Assembly: GCA_016718525.1 (NCBI GenBank)
Contig: JADKDD010000002.1
Location: 1,054,001-1,118,000, forward strand
Direction: 5' to 3'
From: Rhodocyclaceae bacterium
GTDB lineage: Bacteria > Pseudomonadota > Gammaproteobacteria > Burkholderiales > Rhodocyclaceae
Length of the DNA stretch: 64,000 nt
Shown here: positions 1-8,170 of the stretch, in pieces
Numbering within the stretch: the stretch's first letter is position 1
Layout of the letters: every line of letters begins with the position of its first letter
Program-made: the position numbers and the translations under genes
Notes under the pieces: model-generated
Databases searched by the model: none
What the model was told of the DNA's origin: nothing
The model's input: the letters and a program-made list of their open reading frames with translations, nothing else

Positions 1-2
1 TT

Positions 3-362
3 GTCGATGCGGCCATGAATGATTTGATGAGACCGGCACTTTACGATGCCTGGCATGACATCGTCAAAGTCGTTGAGGCACCAGTTGGTGCTGACAACAC
101 GCCGTCAAGCAGTCAGTTATACGATATCGTCGGCCCGGTATGCGAGTCGGGTGACTGGCTCGGACGGGAACGAAAGCTGGCTTTGCGCGAGGGTGATTTA
201 TTGGCGATACTTTCTGCCGGCGCCTATGGGATGGCGATGGCATCCAACTACAACACCCGGCCACGCGCTGCAGAGGTTATGGTCGATGGCGCAAAGACGC
301 TTCTGATACGTCAGCGCGAAGATGTATCCCAGTTATTTGCACTCGAATCAATGTTGCCTTAG
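3..362 (+). CDS. lysA: Diaminopimelate decarboxylase, C-terminal part (partial)
   Basis: This is the C-terminal third of meso-diaminopimelate decarboxylase, the PLP enzyme that makes lysine in the last step of its pathway. The gene runs in from the left edge of the window. Recognisable family segments are MNDLMRPALY, YDIVGPVCESGDWLG and the terminal SNYNTRPRAAEVMVDG, which closes the C-terminal beta domain. The stretch between the AWHDIV segment and YDIVGPV is about eight residues longer than I remember for the family. The extra residues (APVGADNTP) are encoded by a copy of the dispersed repeat at 81-104. The reading frame stays open, so the protein is probably functional. Identification is secure; the insertion reading rests on family memory. 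Confidence 0.93.
   Translation, partial: VDAAMNDLMRPALYDAWHDIVKVVEAPVGADNTPSSSQLYDIVGPVCESGDWLGRERKLALREGDLLAILSAGAYGMAMASNYNTRPRAAEVMVDGAKTLLIRQREDVSQLFALESMLP
81..104 (+). repeat. Dispersed short repeat, copy A (inside lysA)
   Basis: The exact core CAGTTGGTGCTG lies at 82-93 and the 3' arm CACGCC at 98-103, separated by four bases. This copy is in the coding strand of lysA and encodes the peptide APVGADNTP in frame. Confidence 0.85.
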
Positions 363-371
363 AGATCCGAG

Positions 372-1244
372 ATGACTCGAACGCGACTCGCCATCTTTGC
401 CGTCCTTGCGCTCGTTGCGGCGACAGGCACTTGGTACTACGCCCGGCCGGACGCCCCTGTTTCAAAAAAAGAGCGCTCCGGTGCCCCGGCGGTTCCGGTG
501 GTTGTCGCCACCGCCAACCTCCGTGACGTTCCGATTCAATTGGAGGTTACCGGCCGGACCGAGGCGTATGAAACCGTCACGCTCCGATCTCGCGTCGACG
601 GGCAAGTGAAGTCGGTAGCCTTTGCAGACGGGCAGCATGTGCGGCAAGGTGATGTTGCTGATTTTCAGGCCAGACTCGCTCAGGCCCAGGCCAATCAGGC
701 GAAGAGCAATGCACAATTGCAAAAGGCGCGGGCGGATCTGGAGCGCGCCATTGCCTTGCGAGCAAAAGGGTTTGTTTCCAGAGGAAAAGGTCAACGAGAC
801 AGCGCACAGCAGTGGCGACCGCCGAAGCCACAGCAAATGCCGACCCGGCCGCAGCCGAACTTGCGCGTTTGCAACATTCCTACACGACCATCAGGTCGCC
901 AATCAACGGGACGATCGGCGCCAAACTAGTGTTTCCCAGGCGCCGCAGTCAGGACGAGCGACACCGCGTTGGCCGTAATCAACCGCATCAGGCCAATCCA
1001 TGTCGCATTTAGCGTACCGGAAAAATATCTGCCGGCGTTGCAAACAGCGCTACGCGATGGAGACAAGAAAATGGTCGCCGGAATCCTGTTCCCGGCGCGA
1101 GCGAAACGCTGGAAGGCCAAGTCCGGTTTATCGATAACGGGGTTGATGCCACTACCTCAGTTGCGGTTGACCGGTGGTGCCCGTGTGACGCGTGTCGATG
1201 TAGCCAAGAAGCCCGGCGTCGATGTAGCCAAGAAATCCGGCTAG
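372..1244 (+). pseudogene. RND efflux periplasmic adaptor (membrane fusion protein), frameshifted and truncated
   Basis: The remains of an RND-pump periplasmic adaptor of the AcrA/MdtA type are readable in pieces. The start at 372 encodes an N-terminal membrane anchor, then VTGRTEAYETVTLRSRVDGQV, the lipoyl-like part. The hairpin and barrel continue only if the frame is changed: one extra base near 780 (after GFVS, restoring EEKVNE), one near 800-811 (restoring VATAEATANADPAAAELARL), one near 938 (restoring FPGAAVRTSDTALAVINRI), and one missing base near 1091 (restoring GASETLEGQVRFIDNGVDATT). The lipoyl region is also short by several residues, and the usual C-terminal quarter is missing before the permease begins. 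This combination indicates real decay and not a single sequencing error. Confidence 0.85.
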
Positions 1245-1255
1245 CCCGAACTGAT

Positions 1256-4200
1256 ATGCAACTGCCGGAACTCTGCATCCGTCGCCCGGTAATGACATCG
1301 CTGCTGATGGCGGCGATTGTAATTTTTGGCATCATCGCTTACCGGAGTCTGCCGGTTGCCGAACTGCCCAACGTGGATTTCCCGACGATTTCCGTAAGTG
1401 CTTCCCTGCCCGGGGCATCACCGGAGACCATGGCTGCATCGGTGGCGACTCCGTTGGAGAGCCAGTTTTCGAGTATTGCCGGCTTGGCTTCAATGAGTTC
1501 CTCGAGCGCACAAGGCACAACCTCAATTACGCTGCAGTTTTCGCTGGACAGAAATATTGATGCAGCGGCGCAGGATGTTCAGTCGGCGATTTCCGCAGCT
1601 CTGCGCAAACTTCCGCCCGATATGCCAACCCCGCCATCTTTCCGCAAGGTCAATCCGGCAGATTCACCGATATTTTTCATTGCGATGTATTCCAAGACGC
1701 TACCCACCTGGGTTGTCAATGAATACGCCGAAACCCAACTTGCTCAACGCCTGTCTACGCTGCCAGGCATCGCGCAGGTGCAAGTCAATGGATCGCAAAA
1801 GTATGCGGTGCGCATTCAGGTTGACCCAGCGGAGCTGTCTTCTCGCGGAATCGGTATCGATGAACTGCAATCAGCGGTAAAGGTGGCGAATGTAAATCAG
1901 CCGATTGGTTCCCTCGACGGTGAGCGACAGAGTTTCGCGTTGCAAGCCAATGGGCAATTGTTTGACGCCGATTCATACCGGAGGGTGACGGTGGCCTACC
2001 GCAACGGCGCACCGGTAAGGCTCGAAGAATTGGCGCGCGTGACCGACGGGGTTGAGAATCGCAAGGTCGCCGCCTGGTTTAATGACAACCGTACCATTAT
2101 TCTCGCCGTTAATCGGCAGCCCGGCAGCAACACGATTGAGACAGTCGACGCGATCAAACGAGTGTTGCCTGCATTTCAAGAGAACTTGCCGGCATCGATA
2201 GAACTGAAGGTCATGTATGACCGGAGTGTTTCAATTCGTGAAGGTGTTGCGGATGTCCAATTCACTTTGGTGCTGGCCGGATTCCTGGTGATTTTGGTCA
2301 TCATGATGTTTCTGCGCAACCTGTCAGCGACCTTGATTCCGGCGGTCGCCCTGCCGATTTCGGTGATCGGGACCTTCGCCGTAATGTATGCCTGCAATTA
2401 CAGTCTCGACAATCTGTCCCTATTGGCATTGACCTTGTCCGTAGGTTTTGTCGTCGATGATGCCATTGTTGTGCTGGAAAATATTGTCCGCCATGTCGAA
2501 AACGGCGAGACGCCTCTGTCCGCCGCCATTGAAGGATCACGCGAAATCGGCTTTACGGTTATTTCAATGACCATCTCTCTGGTGGCTGTGTTCATTCCTT
2601 TGTTGTTTATGAACGGGATTGTCGGTCGGCTGTTGCATGAGTTCGCGGTGACTATTTGCGCGGCAATATTGGTCTCAGGGTTTGTTTCGTTGACATTGAC
2701 ACCGATGTTATGCAGCCGCTATCTGAAGCACGACACCGACCAGGTTCATGGCCGCGTCTTTATGATGTTTGAGCGATTCTTTGATGCTTTGCTCAACGCC
2801 TATCGTCACTCGCTTGGCTGGTGCATGAGTCATCCGAGAATTGTGATGTTGTCGTTTATCGTAACCATCGTCGTTACCGGGGCTTTATTTGTCGCGGTCC
2901 CTAAGGACTTCATTCCGAGTGGCGATACTGGACAAATCAATGCGTCTATCGAAGGACCACAGGATGTCTCGTTCGAAGCCATGATGCAACGTCAGCGCGC
3001 GGTTGCTGAACTGGTGGCGAAAGATCCTGCGGTGATGTCGATGGGCTCGTTTGTCGGGGCTGGTGGATCACGGTCACTTAGCAATACCGGCACTATCGTT
3101 ATCAATCTGAAGCCCAGGTCCGAGCGCAAAGAAACGCCCGATCAGGTGATTGCCCGCTTGCGTCCGAAGCTGGCCACTGTACCCGGGGTGCGGGTGTTCA
3201 TGCAGAACCCGCCGTCGATCCGTATCGGCGGACAGTCTTCCAATGCACAGTATCAATACACATTGCAGGACACCGACCTGAAAGAGTTGTACGAATGGAG
3301 CGCAACGCTGGAGGCCAAATTGCGCAAGCTACCCGGGTTTGTTGACGTGAACTCCAATCTAAAAAATCAAAGTCCGGTGGTGCGACTGGAAATAGATCGT
3401 GATCGGTTGGCGCCCCTTGGTTTGAATTTCGGACAGGTTGAAGATGTGTTGCAAAGTGCTTTCAGTGCGCGGCAAATTTCAACGATTTATGCCGCCACCA
3501 ATCAGTACCAAGTTATTCTCGAAGTTGCACCCGAGCATCAAGCGAACCCGGCCACCCTTGGCAAAATACACGTCCGCTCCAATACTGGAAAGCTGGTTTC
3601 GATTGACTCAGTGGCCCGGATTAGCAGGGGAACGCAGGCGCTCACCGTGAGTCATCAGGGCCAACTCCCGTCAGTCACCTTGTCCTTTAATCTGCTACCA
3701 GGTGTTTCACTGGGTGAAGCGGTGAGTGAAATCCGAAAGATGGAACGGGATATCAATATGCCCGCATCGCTGACCACCAGTCTGCAGGGGACAGCACAAG
3801 CCTTCGAGGCATCCCTGACCGGTCTTGGCGGGCTCCTGATCATTGCAATTTTGGTTGTCTATCTCGTTCTTGGCATTCTGTACGAGAGTTACATTCATCC
3901 GGTGACGATCCTGTCCGGGCTACCTGCCGCTGGGCTAGGCGCGTTATTGACCCTGTTGATTTTCAAAGTCGACCTCAGTCTTTATGCTTTCGTCGGCATC
4001 ATTATGCTGATTGGCATTGTGAAGAAAAACGCGATTTTGATGATCGATTTTGCGCTGGAGAAACAGCGTAAAGGTGCAAACTCGGCTGAGAATGCGATCA
4101 CTGAGGCTTGTATCGTGCGCTTCCGCCCGATCATGATGACAACGATGGCAGCGCTGGCAGGAACCTTGCCGATTGCTATCGGCTGGGGCGCCAGCGCGGC

Positions 4201-4345
4201 GGTGCGCCAACCGCTGGGATTGGCGGTTGTCGGCGGGTTGCTGCTGTCCCAGTTCCTTACCTTGTATTTGACGCCGGTTGTGTACGTCTATCTCGATAGA
4301 TTTGGCTCGTGGCTGTCAATGCGACGGGTTTCCGTTGCTCCTTAG
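1256..4345 (+). CDS. RND multidrug efflux permease (AcrB/MdtB-C family)
   Basis: This inner-membrane RND permease would export drugs or other amphipathic compounds using the proton gradient. At 1029 residues it is full length. It starts with the typical cytoplasmic segment CIRRPVMTSLLMAAIVIFGI. The TM4 proton-relay aspartates are visible in VDDAIVVLENI, and the TM10 lysine in GIVKKNAILMIDFAL. The first periplasmic loop contains RKVNPADSPI, resembling MdtB/MdtC-type permeases. It starts 11 bases after the decayed adaptor with no clear ribosome-binding site. No outer-membrane channel gene is in the window. With its own adaptor broken, it would need an adaptor encoded elsewhere. The substrate cannot be inferred. 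Confidence 0.93.
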   Translation: MQLPELCIRRPVMTSLLMAAIVIFGIIAYRSLPVAELPNVDFPTISVSASLPGASPETMAASVATPLESQFSSIAGLASMSSSSAQGTTSITLQFSLDRNIDAAAQDVQSAISAALRKLPPDMPTPPSFRKVNPADSPIFFIAMYSKTLPTWVVNEYAETQLAQRLSTLPGIAQVQVNGSQKYAVRIQVDPAELSSRGIGIDELQSAVKVANVNQPIGSLDGERQSFALQANGQLFDADSYRRVTVAYRNGAPVRLEELARVTDGVENRKVAAWFNDNRTIILAVNRQPGSNTIETVDAIKRVLPAFQENLPASIELKVMYDRSVSIREGVADVQFTLVLAGFLVILVIMMFLRNLSATLIPAVALPISVIGTFAVMYACNYSLDNLSLLALTLSVGFVVDDAIVVLENIVRHVENGETPLSAAIEGSREIGFTVISMTISLVAVFIPLLFMNGIVGRLLHEFAVTICAAILVSGFVSLTLTPMLCSRYLKHDTDQVHGRVFMMFERFFDALLNAYRHSLGWCMSHPRIVMLSFIVTIVVTGALFVAVPKDFIPSGDTGQINASIEGPQDVSFEAMMQRQRAVAELVAKDPAVMSMGSFVGAGGSRSLSNTGTIVINLKPRSERKETPDQVIARLRPKLATVPGVRVFMQNPPSIRIGGQSSNAQYQYTLQDTDLKELYEWSATLEAKLRKLPGFVDVNSNLKNQSPVVRLEIDRDRLAPLGLNFGQVEDVLQSAFSARQISTIYAATNQYQVILEVAPEHQANPATLGKIHVRSNTGKLVSIDSVARISRGTQALTVSHQGQLPSVTLSFNLLPGVSLGEAVSEIRKMERDINMPASLTTSLQGTAQAFEASLTGLGGLLIIAILVVYLVLGILYESYIHPVTILSGLPAAGLGALLTLLIFKVDLSLYAFVGIIMLIGIVKKNAILMIDFALEKQRKGANSAENAITEACIVRFRPIMMTTMAALAGTLPIAIGWGASAAVRQPLGLAVVGGLLLSQFLTLYLTPVVYVYLDRFGSWLSMRRVSVAP

Positions 4346-4374
4346 TTGACCTTTGTTTAGCCATTAAATATATA
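4346..4374 (+). promoter_or_regulatory. Candidate sigma-70 promoter upstream of pgpA
   Basis: TTGACC at 4346-4351 and TATATA at 4369-4374 are separated by 17 bases in an AT-rich stretch directly after the RND permease stop codon. This would give pgpA a leader of roughly 165 bases. It is a motif match only. Confidence 0.45.
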
Positions 4375-4546
4375 AAAATCAGCTAGATAGAGTGGCATTG
4401 TGAAATCGCTTGCGGAGTGAGTAAGTGATCGATATACTGGTCATGCATCCAGTGTATGACGAATAACTCACGCCGCCTCCAAGCTCTCAAAAGCTGTATC
4501 ACCTACCCGAAAATTGTTGGCCATAAACTTGGATCCAGTAAATCAT

Positions 4547-5059
4547 ATGATCAAGCCTCCGCCACCGAGTTTGCCGATCAAGTTTCTGTTCCGTCATCCG
4601 GCGCATTTGGTGGCTTGCGGCTTTGGTTCGGGTTTATCGGGCTTTGCTCCCGGCACTGTGGGTACGCTGTTTTCCTGGCTGACTTACTGGCCATTGCGTG
4701 GCGTCCTCGAAACCGATCTGAGTTTCGCGATTTTCTTGCTAGTGGCTTTCGGCCTTGGTGTGCTGGCTTGTCAAATTACCGGTCGTGCGCTGGGTGTGGT
4801 CGATCATGGTGCCATTGTGTGGGACGAAATTGTGCCTTTCTGGGCAGTTCTGATGCTCACTCCCGCCGGTCCAGCCTGGCAGTTGGCAGCATTTTTATGG
4901 TTCCGCTTTTACGACATCGTCAAGCCACAACCGGCCAAGTATTTTGATACGCAGGTAAAAAATGGCTTTGGTGTGATGATGGATGATGCGGTCGCGGCTG
5001 GCTATACCATACTGACTTTGGCACTAGCCAAAGCCGCATTGAGTGCTAGCGGACTTTGA
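4547..5059 (+). CDS. pgpA: Phosphatidylglycerophosphatase A
   Basis: PgpA dephosphorylates phosphatidylglycerophosphate to phosphatidylglycerol at the inner membrane. The family signature GFGSGLSGFAPGTVGTL is near the N-terminus, followed by hydrophobic segments and WDEIVPFW, which carries acidic residues typical of the active site. I chose the ATG at 4547 (MIKPPPPSLP) over an upstream TTG at 4514, because homologues begin near this point; the product is 170 residues. Its stop overlaps the cinA start as TGATG, so the two are translationally coupled. thiL, a common upstream partner, is not here. Confidence 0.92.
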   Translation: MIKPPPPSLPIKFLFRHPAHLVACGFGSGLSGFAPGTVGTLFSWLTYWPLRGVLETDLSFAIFLLVAFGLGVLACQITGRALGVVDHGAIVWDEIVPFWAVLMLTPAGPAWQLAAFLWFRFYDIVKPQPAKYFDTQVKNGFGVMMDDAVAAGYTILTLALAKAALSASGL

Positions 5060-5559
5060 TGAGCCCGGATATGGACAACGAACTGATAGTGCTGTCGGCC
5101 GCGGTCGGAGCGGCGTGTCGCCAGCACCAACTGACCATCGCGACGGCGGAATCCTGCACTGGAGGTTGGGCGGCGCAGGTGATTACCCACACTGCCGGTA
5201 GCTCAGCATGGTTCGATCGTGGCTTCATTACTTATTCAAATGCAGCAAAGATCGACATGTTAGGTGTTCAACAACAGACCCTCGATGTTTACGGCGCAGT
5301 CAGTCCAGAAACCGCAATGGAAATGGCGAAAGGCGCCACTGAAAACTCTAATGCCATGATTTCTATGGCAATTACAGGAGTTGCCGGTCCGGGCGGTGGC
5401 TCACCGGATAAGCCAGTAGGGACCGTATCCTTCGCTTGGTGTATCAAAGGCCAAACGGCAGAAGGAGACCAGCGTCACTTTTCAGGAGATCGAGAAGCGA
5501 TCCGTCGCCAGGCCGTGAAACATGCACTTCAAGGGCTACTTGCCCGGATCAAATCGTGA
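5059..5559 (+). CDS. CinA C-terminal domain protein (nicotinamide-nucleotide amidase, PncC type)
   Basis: This stand-alone CinA C-terminal domain protein probably deamidates nicotinamide mononucleotide to nicotinate mononucleotide in pyridine nucleotide salvage. The signature ATAESCTGGW is near residue 30, followed by AGSSAWFDRGFITYSNAAK and GVAGPGGGSPDKPVGTV. The length of 166 residues matches single-domain PncC proteins. It starts with ATG overlapping the pgpA stop and precedes recA, an arrangement seen in many proteobacteria. An antisense copy of the dispersed repeat (5111-5134) lies in the segment just before AESCTGG, apparently without lengthening the protein. Confidence 0.92.
   Translation: MSPDMDNELIVLSAAVGAACRQHQLTIATAESCTGGWAAQVITHTAGSSAWFDRGFITYSNAAKIDMLGVQQQTLDVYGAVSPETAMEMAKGATENSNAMISMAITGVAGPGGGSPDKPVGTVSFAWCIKGQTAEGDQRHFSGDREAIRRQAVKHALQGLLARIKS
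5111..5134 (-). repeat. Dispersed short repeat, copy D (inside cinA, antisense)
   Basis: On the plus strand GGCGTG lies at 5112-5117, then four bases, then CAGCACCAACTG at 5122-5133. This is the complete element in reverse orientation. It encodes CRQHQLT in the cinA frame. Confidence 0.8.
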
Positions 5560-5628
5560 AGCACTGTTGGGTTAAAGAGAGCAGCAGGACGCACGCCATA
5601 ATCAAAACCACATATGGAAGGAAGCACC

Positions 5629-6666
5629 ATGGACGACAATAAAGCCAAGGCATTGCAGGCGGCGCTGGCACAGATTGAGAAGCAGTTTGGCAAAGGCTCC
5701 ATCATGAAAATGGGCGAGGGTCTAGCCTCGGATGACATTCAGACCGTCTCGACCGGTTCGCTCGGATTGGACATTGCGCTGGGCATCGGCGGGCTCCCGC
5801 GCGGCCGAGTGGTGGAGATTTATGGTCCGGAATCCTCCGGAAAAACCACCCTGTGCTTGCATGTGGTGGCAGAGATCCAAAAGGCGGGAGGGGTTGCTGC
5901 CTATATAGATGCTGAAAATGCACTCGATCCGGGTTACGCGGCCAAACTTGGCGTTAATGTCCCCGATTTGCTGATTTCGCAACCTGACACCGGCGAACAA
6001 GGACTGGAAATCACCGATATGCTGGTGCGCTCGGGCTCGGTTGATTTGATCGTTATTGATTCGGTTGCAGCGTTGACACCCCGCGCCGAAATCGAAGGCG
6101 AAATGGGAGATCAGCTACCCGGCCTACAAGCGCGCCTGATGAGTCAGGCACTGCGTAAGCTGACGGCCAATATAAAGCGAACCAATACATTGGTGGTCTT
6201 CATCAACCAGATCCGCATGAAAATCGGCGTCATGTTCGGCAGCCCGGAAACCACCACCGGTGGCAATGCTTTGAAGTTCTATGCCTCGGTGCGGATGGAC
6301 ATCCGGCGCACCGGTGCGATCAAAAATGGTGATGAAGTCATCGGCAACGAGACCAAAGTAAAGGTCGTCAAGAACAAGGTTGCACCGCCGTTCCGCGAAG
6401 CACATTTTGATATTCTGTACGGTGAAGGTATCTCGCGCGAAGGTGAAGTAGTCGAACTTGGCGTTCTGCACAAGATTGTTGAAAAATCAGGGGCCTGGTA
6501 TGCCTACAAGGGCGAAAAAATCGGTCAGGGCAAGGACAACGCACGGAAGTTCCTGCGTGAACATCCAGAACTTGCCATGGAAATAGAAGCCAAGGTACGC
6601 GCCGCCGTCGGTGTTGCAACGCCGGGTGCCGTCGCTGCGTCAGGTGCAGTGGCAGATGACGACTAG
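5629..6666 (+). CDS. recA: Recombinase A
   Basis: RecA forms ATP-dependent filaments on single-stranded DNA, drives homologous recombination and triggers LexA self-cleavage. The Walker A motif GPESSGKTT, the conserved QPDTGEQGLEI segment, the L2-region segment FINQIRMKIGVMFGSPETTTGG and the C-terminal AYKGEKIGQGKDNARKFL part are all present. I chose the ATG at 5629 (MDDNKAKAL), because AAGGA at 5618-5622 is correctly spaced for it. The upstream in-frame ATG at 5614 includes that ribosome-binding site. The product is 345 residues. No convincing LexA box was found upstream. recX follows in the same direction. Confidence 0.98.
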   Translation: MDDNKAKALQAALAQIEKQFGKGSIMKMGEGLASDDIQTVSTGSLGLDIALGIGGLPRGRVVEIYGPESSGKTTLCLHVVAEIQKAGGVAAYIDAENALDPGYAAKLGVNVPDLLISQPDTGEQGLEITDMLVRSGSVDLIVIDSVAALTPRAEIEGEMGDQLPGLQARLMSQALRKLTANIKRTNTLVVFINQIRMKIGVMFGSPETTTGGNALKFYASVRMDIRRTGAIKNGDEVIGNETKVKVVKNKVAPPFREAHFDILYGEGISREGEVVELGVLHKIVEKSGAWYAYKGEKIGQGKDNARKFLREHPELAMEIEAKVRAAVGVATPGAVAASGAVADDD

Positions 6667-6736
6667 CGTTCAGTAATTGTTGCTGAACATCGCCGCGAAC
6701 GGGCATTGCATTGCGACGATGTAATGAGGTAAGGCC

Positions 6737-7252
6737 TTGCAAACAGGGAATGTTGAACTGGCAAGTTTGCGACAGCGCGCACTTCGTCTGCTTGCCGCGC
6801 GAGAGCACACGCGCGCCGAACTTACGCGCAAACTCAGCGGACAAGCGACCCAGGATGACATTGCCCTTGTTCTGGATGCGCTGCAAAACGACGGTTTGCT
6901 CTCTGACGAAAGGTTTGCCGCAAGTTACGTCCGTACGCATGCCGCTCGTCTAGGTAGATCCCGTCTGGCCCAAACATTGCGCGCCAAGGGCGTTGCCGCA
7001 GATTTGGCCAACCAGGAACTCGACTTTCAGCTCAATCAAGACGGGCAAAGTGACGAGCTGGAGCGTGCCCGTGTTTTATGGGCAAGAAAGTTCGGCAAAG
7101 TACCGGCCGACTCGAGGGAATGGGCTCGACAGGCAAGGTTTCTGCAATTTCGCGGGTTTTCCAGCGAAGTGGTTCGCAAAGTTCTCCGGGATGCAAAATT
7201 GGCCGGCAATCAGTTGGACGCGCGAGCGATGGACAAAGACAATCAGTCGTGA
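6737..7252 (+). CDS. recX: RecX regulatory protein
   Basis: RecX binds and restrains RecA filaments. The N-terminal pattern LRQRALRLLAAREHTRAELTRKL and the later DGLLSDERFAASYVR are typical of the three-helix RecX repeats. The length of 171 residues is slightly longer than average. The start is a TTG with GAGGT six bases upstream; a non-ATG start would keep RecX low relative to RecA. Its position 70 bases after recA supports the call. Confidence 0.93.
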   Translation: MQTGNVELASLRQRALRLLAAREHTRAELTRKLSGQATQDDIALVLDALQNDGLLSDERFAASYVRTHAARLGRSRLAQTLRAKGVAADLANQELDFQLNQDGQSDELERARVLWARKFGKVPADSREWARQARFLQFRGFSSEVVRKVLRDAKLAGNQLDARAMDKDNQS

Positions 7253-7359
7253 AGAACAGGATTTGCCAATTTGCGCCGGCAACGGGCAGTTGACCGCCAA
7301 ACCTGACAAAAACAAATAGACTCTGGTAACGATCGAGAAAGAGCTTCCCTCCTCATACC

Positions 7360-8151
7360 ATGACTGAACGTTCAGAAACCAACGCGGCAAGCTCGTCAGT
7401 CGCCCCGAAAACCGTCGGCTCGCGCCTATCCGCCTACAACCTGCGAAAAAAATACAAGAAACGGGCTGTTGTGACCGATGTCTCGTTCGATGTTGGCGCT
7501 GGGGAAGTCGTAGGATTGCTCGGACCGAACGGCGCGGGGAAAACGACTTGCTTTTATATGGTCGTAGGGCTGGTTGCTGCTGACGGCGGCGAAATCAGCC
7601 TTCATGACGGTAACGCAGAAACCCGCCTGACTCACTTTCCGATTCACCGCAGAGCCAGGTTGGGACTGTCTTATCTGCCCCAGGAAAACTCTGTTTTCCG
7701 GAAACTGTCAGTAGAAGACAATATCCGCGCCGTACTGGAGCTGCAAAACCTTGATGAGGTCGATCTGGACACTCGCTTGAGTGAGTTATTGGAAGAGTTG
7801 CATATCGACCACATCCGCAAGAACATTGCTGTTTCATTGTCGGGTGGCGAGCGGCGACGGGTAGAGATAGCACGGGCACTAGCGACCCGACCAAGCTTTA
7901 TCTTGCTCGACGAACCTTTTGCCGGTGTTGATCCGATCGCCGTCCTGGATATCCAAAAAATTATCCGATTCCTTAAAGAGCGTGATATCGGCGTGTTGAT
8001 TACTGACCACAATGTTCGCGAAACGCTTGGAATCTGTGATCGTGCCACCATCATTAATGAAGGTACCGTTTTGGCCGCTGGACATCCGCACGAGATTGTC
8101 GATAATGAGCTTGTCCGCAGGGTGTACCTCGGTGAGCACTTTCGCATGTAA
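7360..8151 (+). CDS. lptB: LPS export ABC transporter ATP-binding protein
   Basis: LptB is the cytoplasmic ATPase of the LptBFGC complex that extracts lipopolysaccharide from the inner membrane. It has Walker A GPNGAGKTT, the family segment CFYMVVGLVAADGGEI, the Q-loop LPQENSVFRKLSVEDNI, the signature LSGGERRRVEIARAL and Walker B FILLDEPFAGVDP. The N-terminus carries about 20 extra polar residues before the usual start of homology. rpoN follows 19 bases later, as in most proteobacteria. lptC and lptA, normally just upstream, are absent; recX occupies that place. Confidence 0.95.
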   Translation: MTERSETNAASSSVAPKTVGSRLSAYNLRKKYKKRAVVTDVSFDVGAGEVVGLLGPNGAGKTTCFYMVVGLVAADGGEISLHDGNAETRLTHFPIHRRARLGLSYLPQENSVFRKLSVEDNIRAVLELQNLDEVDLDTRLSELLEELHIDHIRKNIAVSLSGGERRRVEIARALATRPSFILLDEPFAGVDPIAVLDIQKIIRFLKERDIGVLITDHNVRETLGICDRATIINEGTVLAAGHPHEIVDNELVRRVYLGEHFRM

Positions 8152-8170
8152 CCGGCTATAGCCGTCCTAA

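Noticed and set aside
5572..5590. Possible LexA box upstream of recA
   Set aside because: A CTGT half-site is present but the other half is AGAG instead of ACAG, and the spacer is not AT-rich, so I could not support an SOS box.
7253..7359. Possible remnant of lptA/lptC upstream of lptB
   Set aside because: No frame in this gap encodes anything similar to LptA or LptC.
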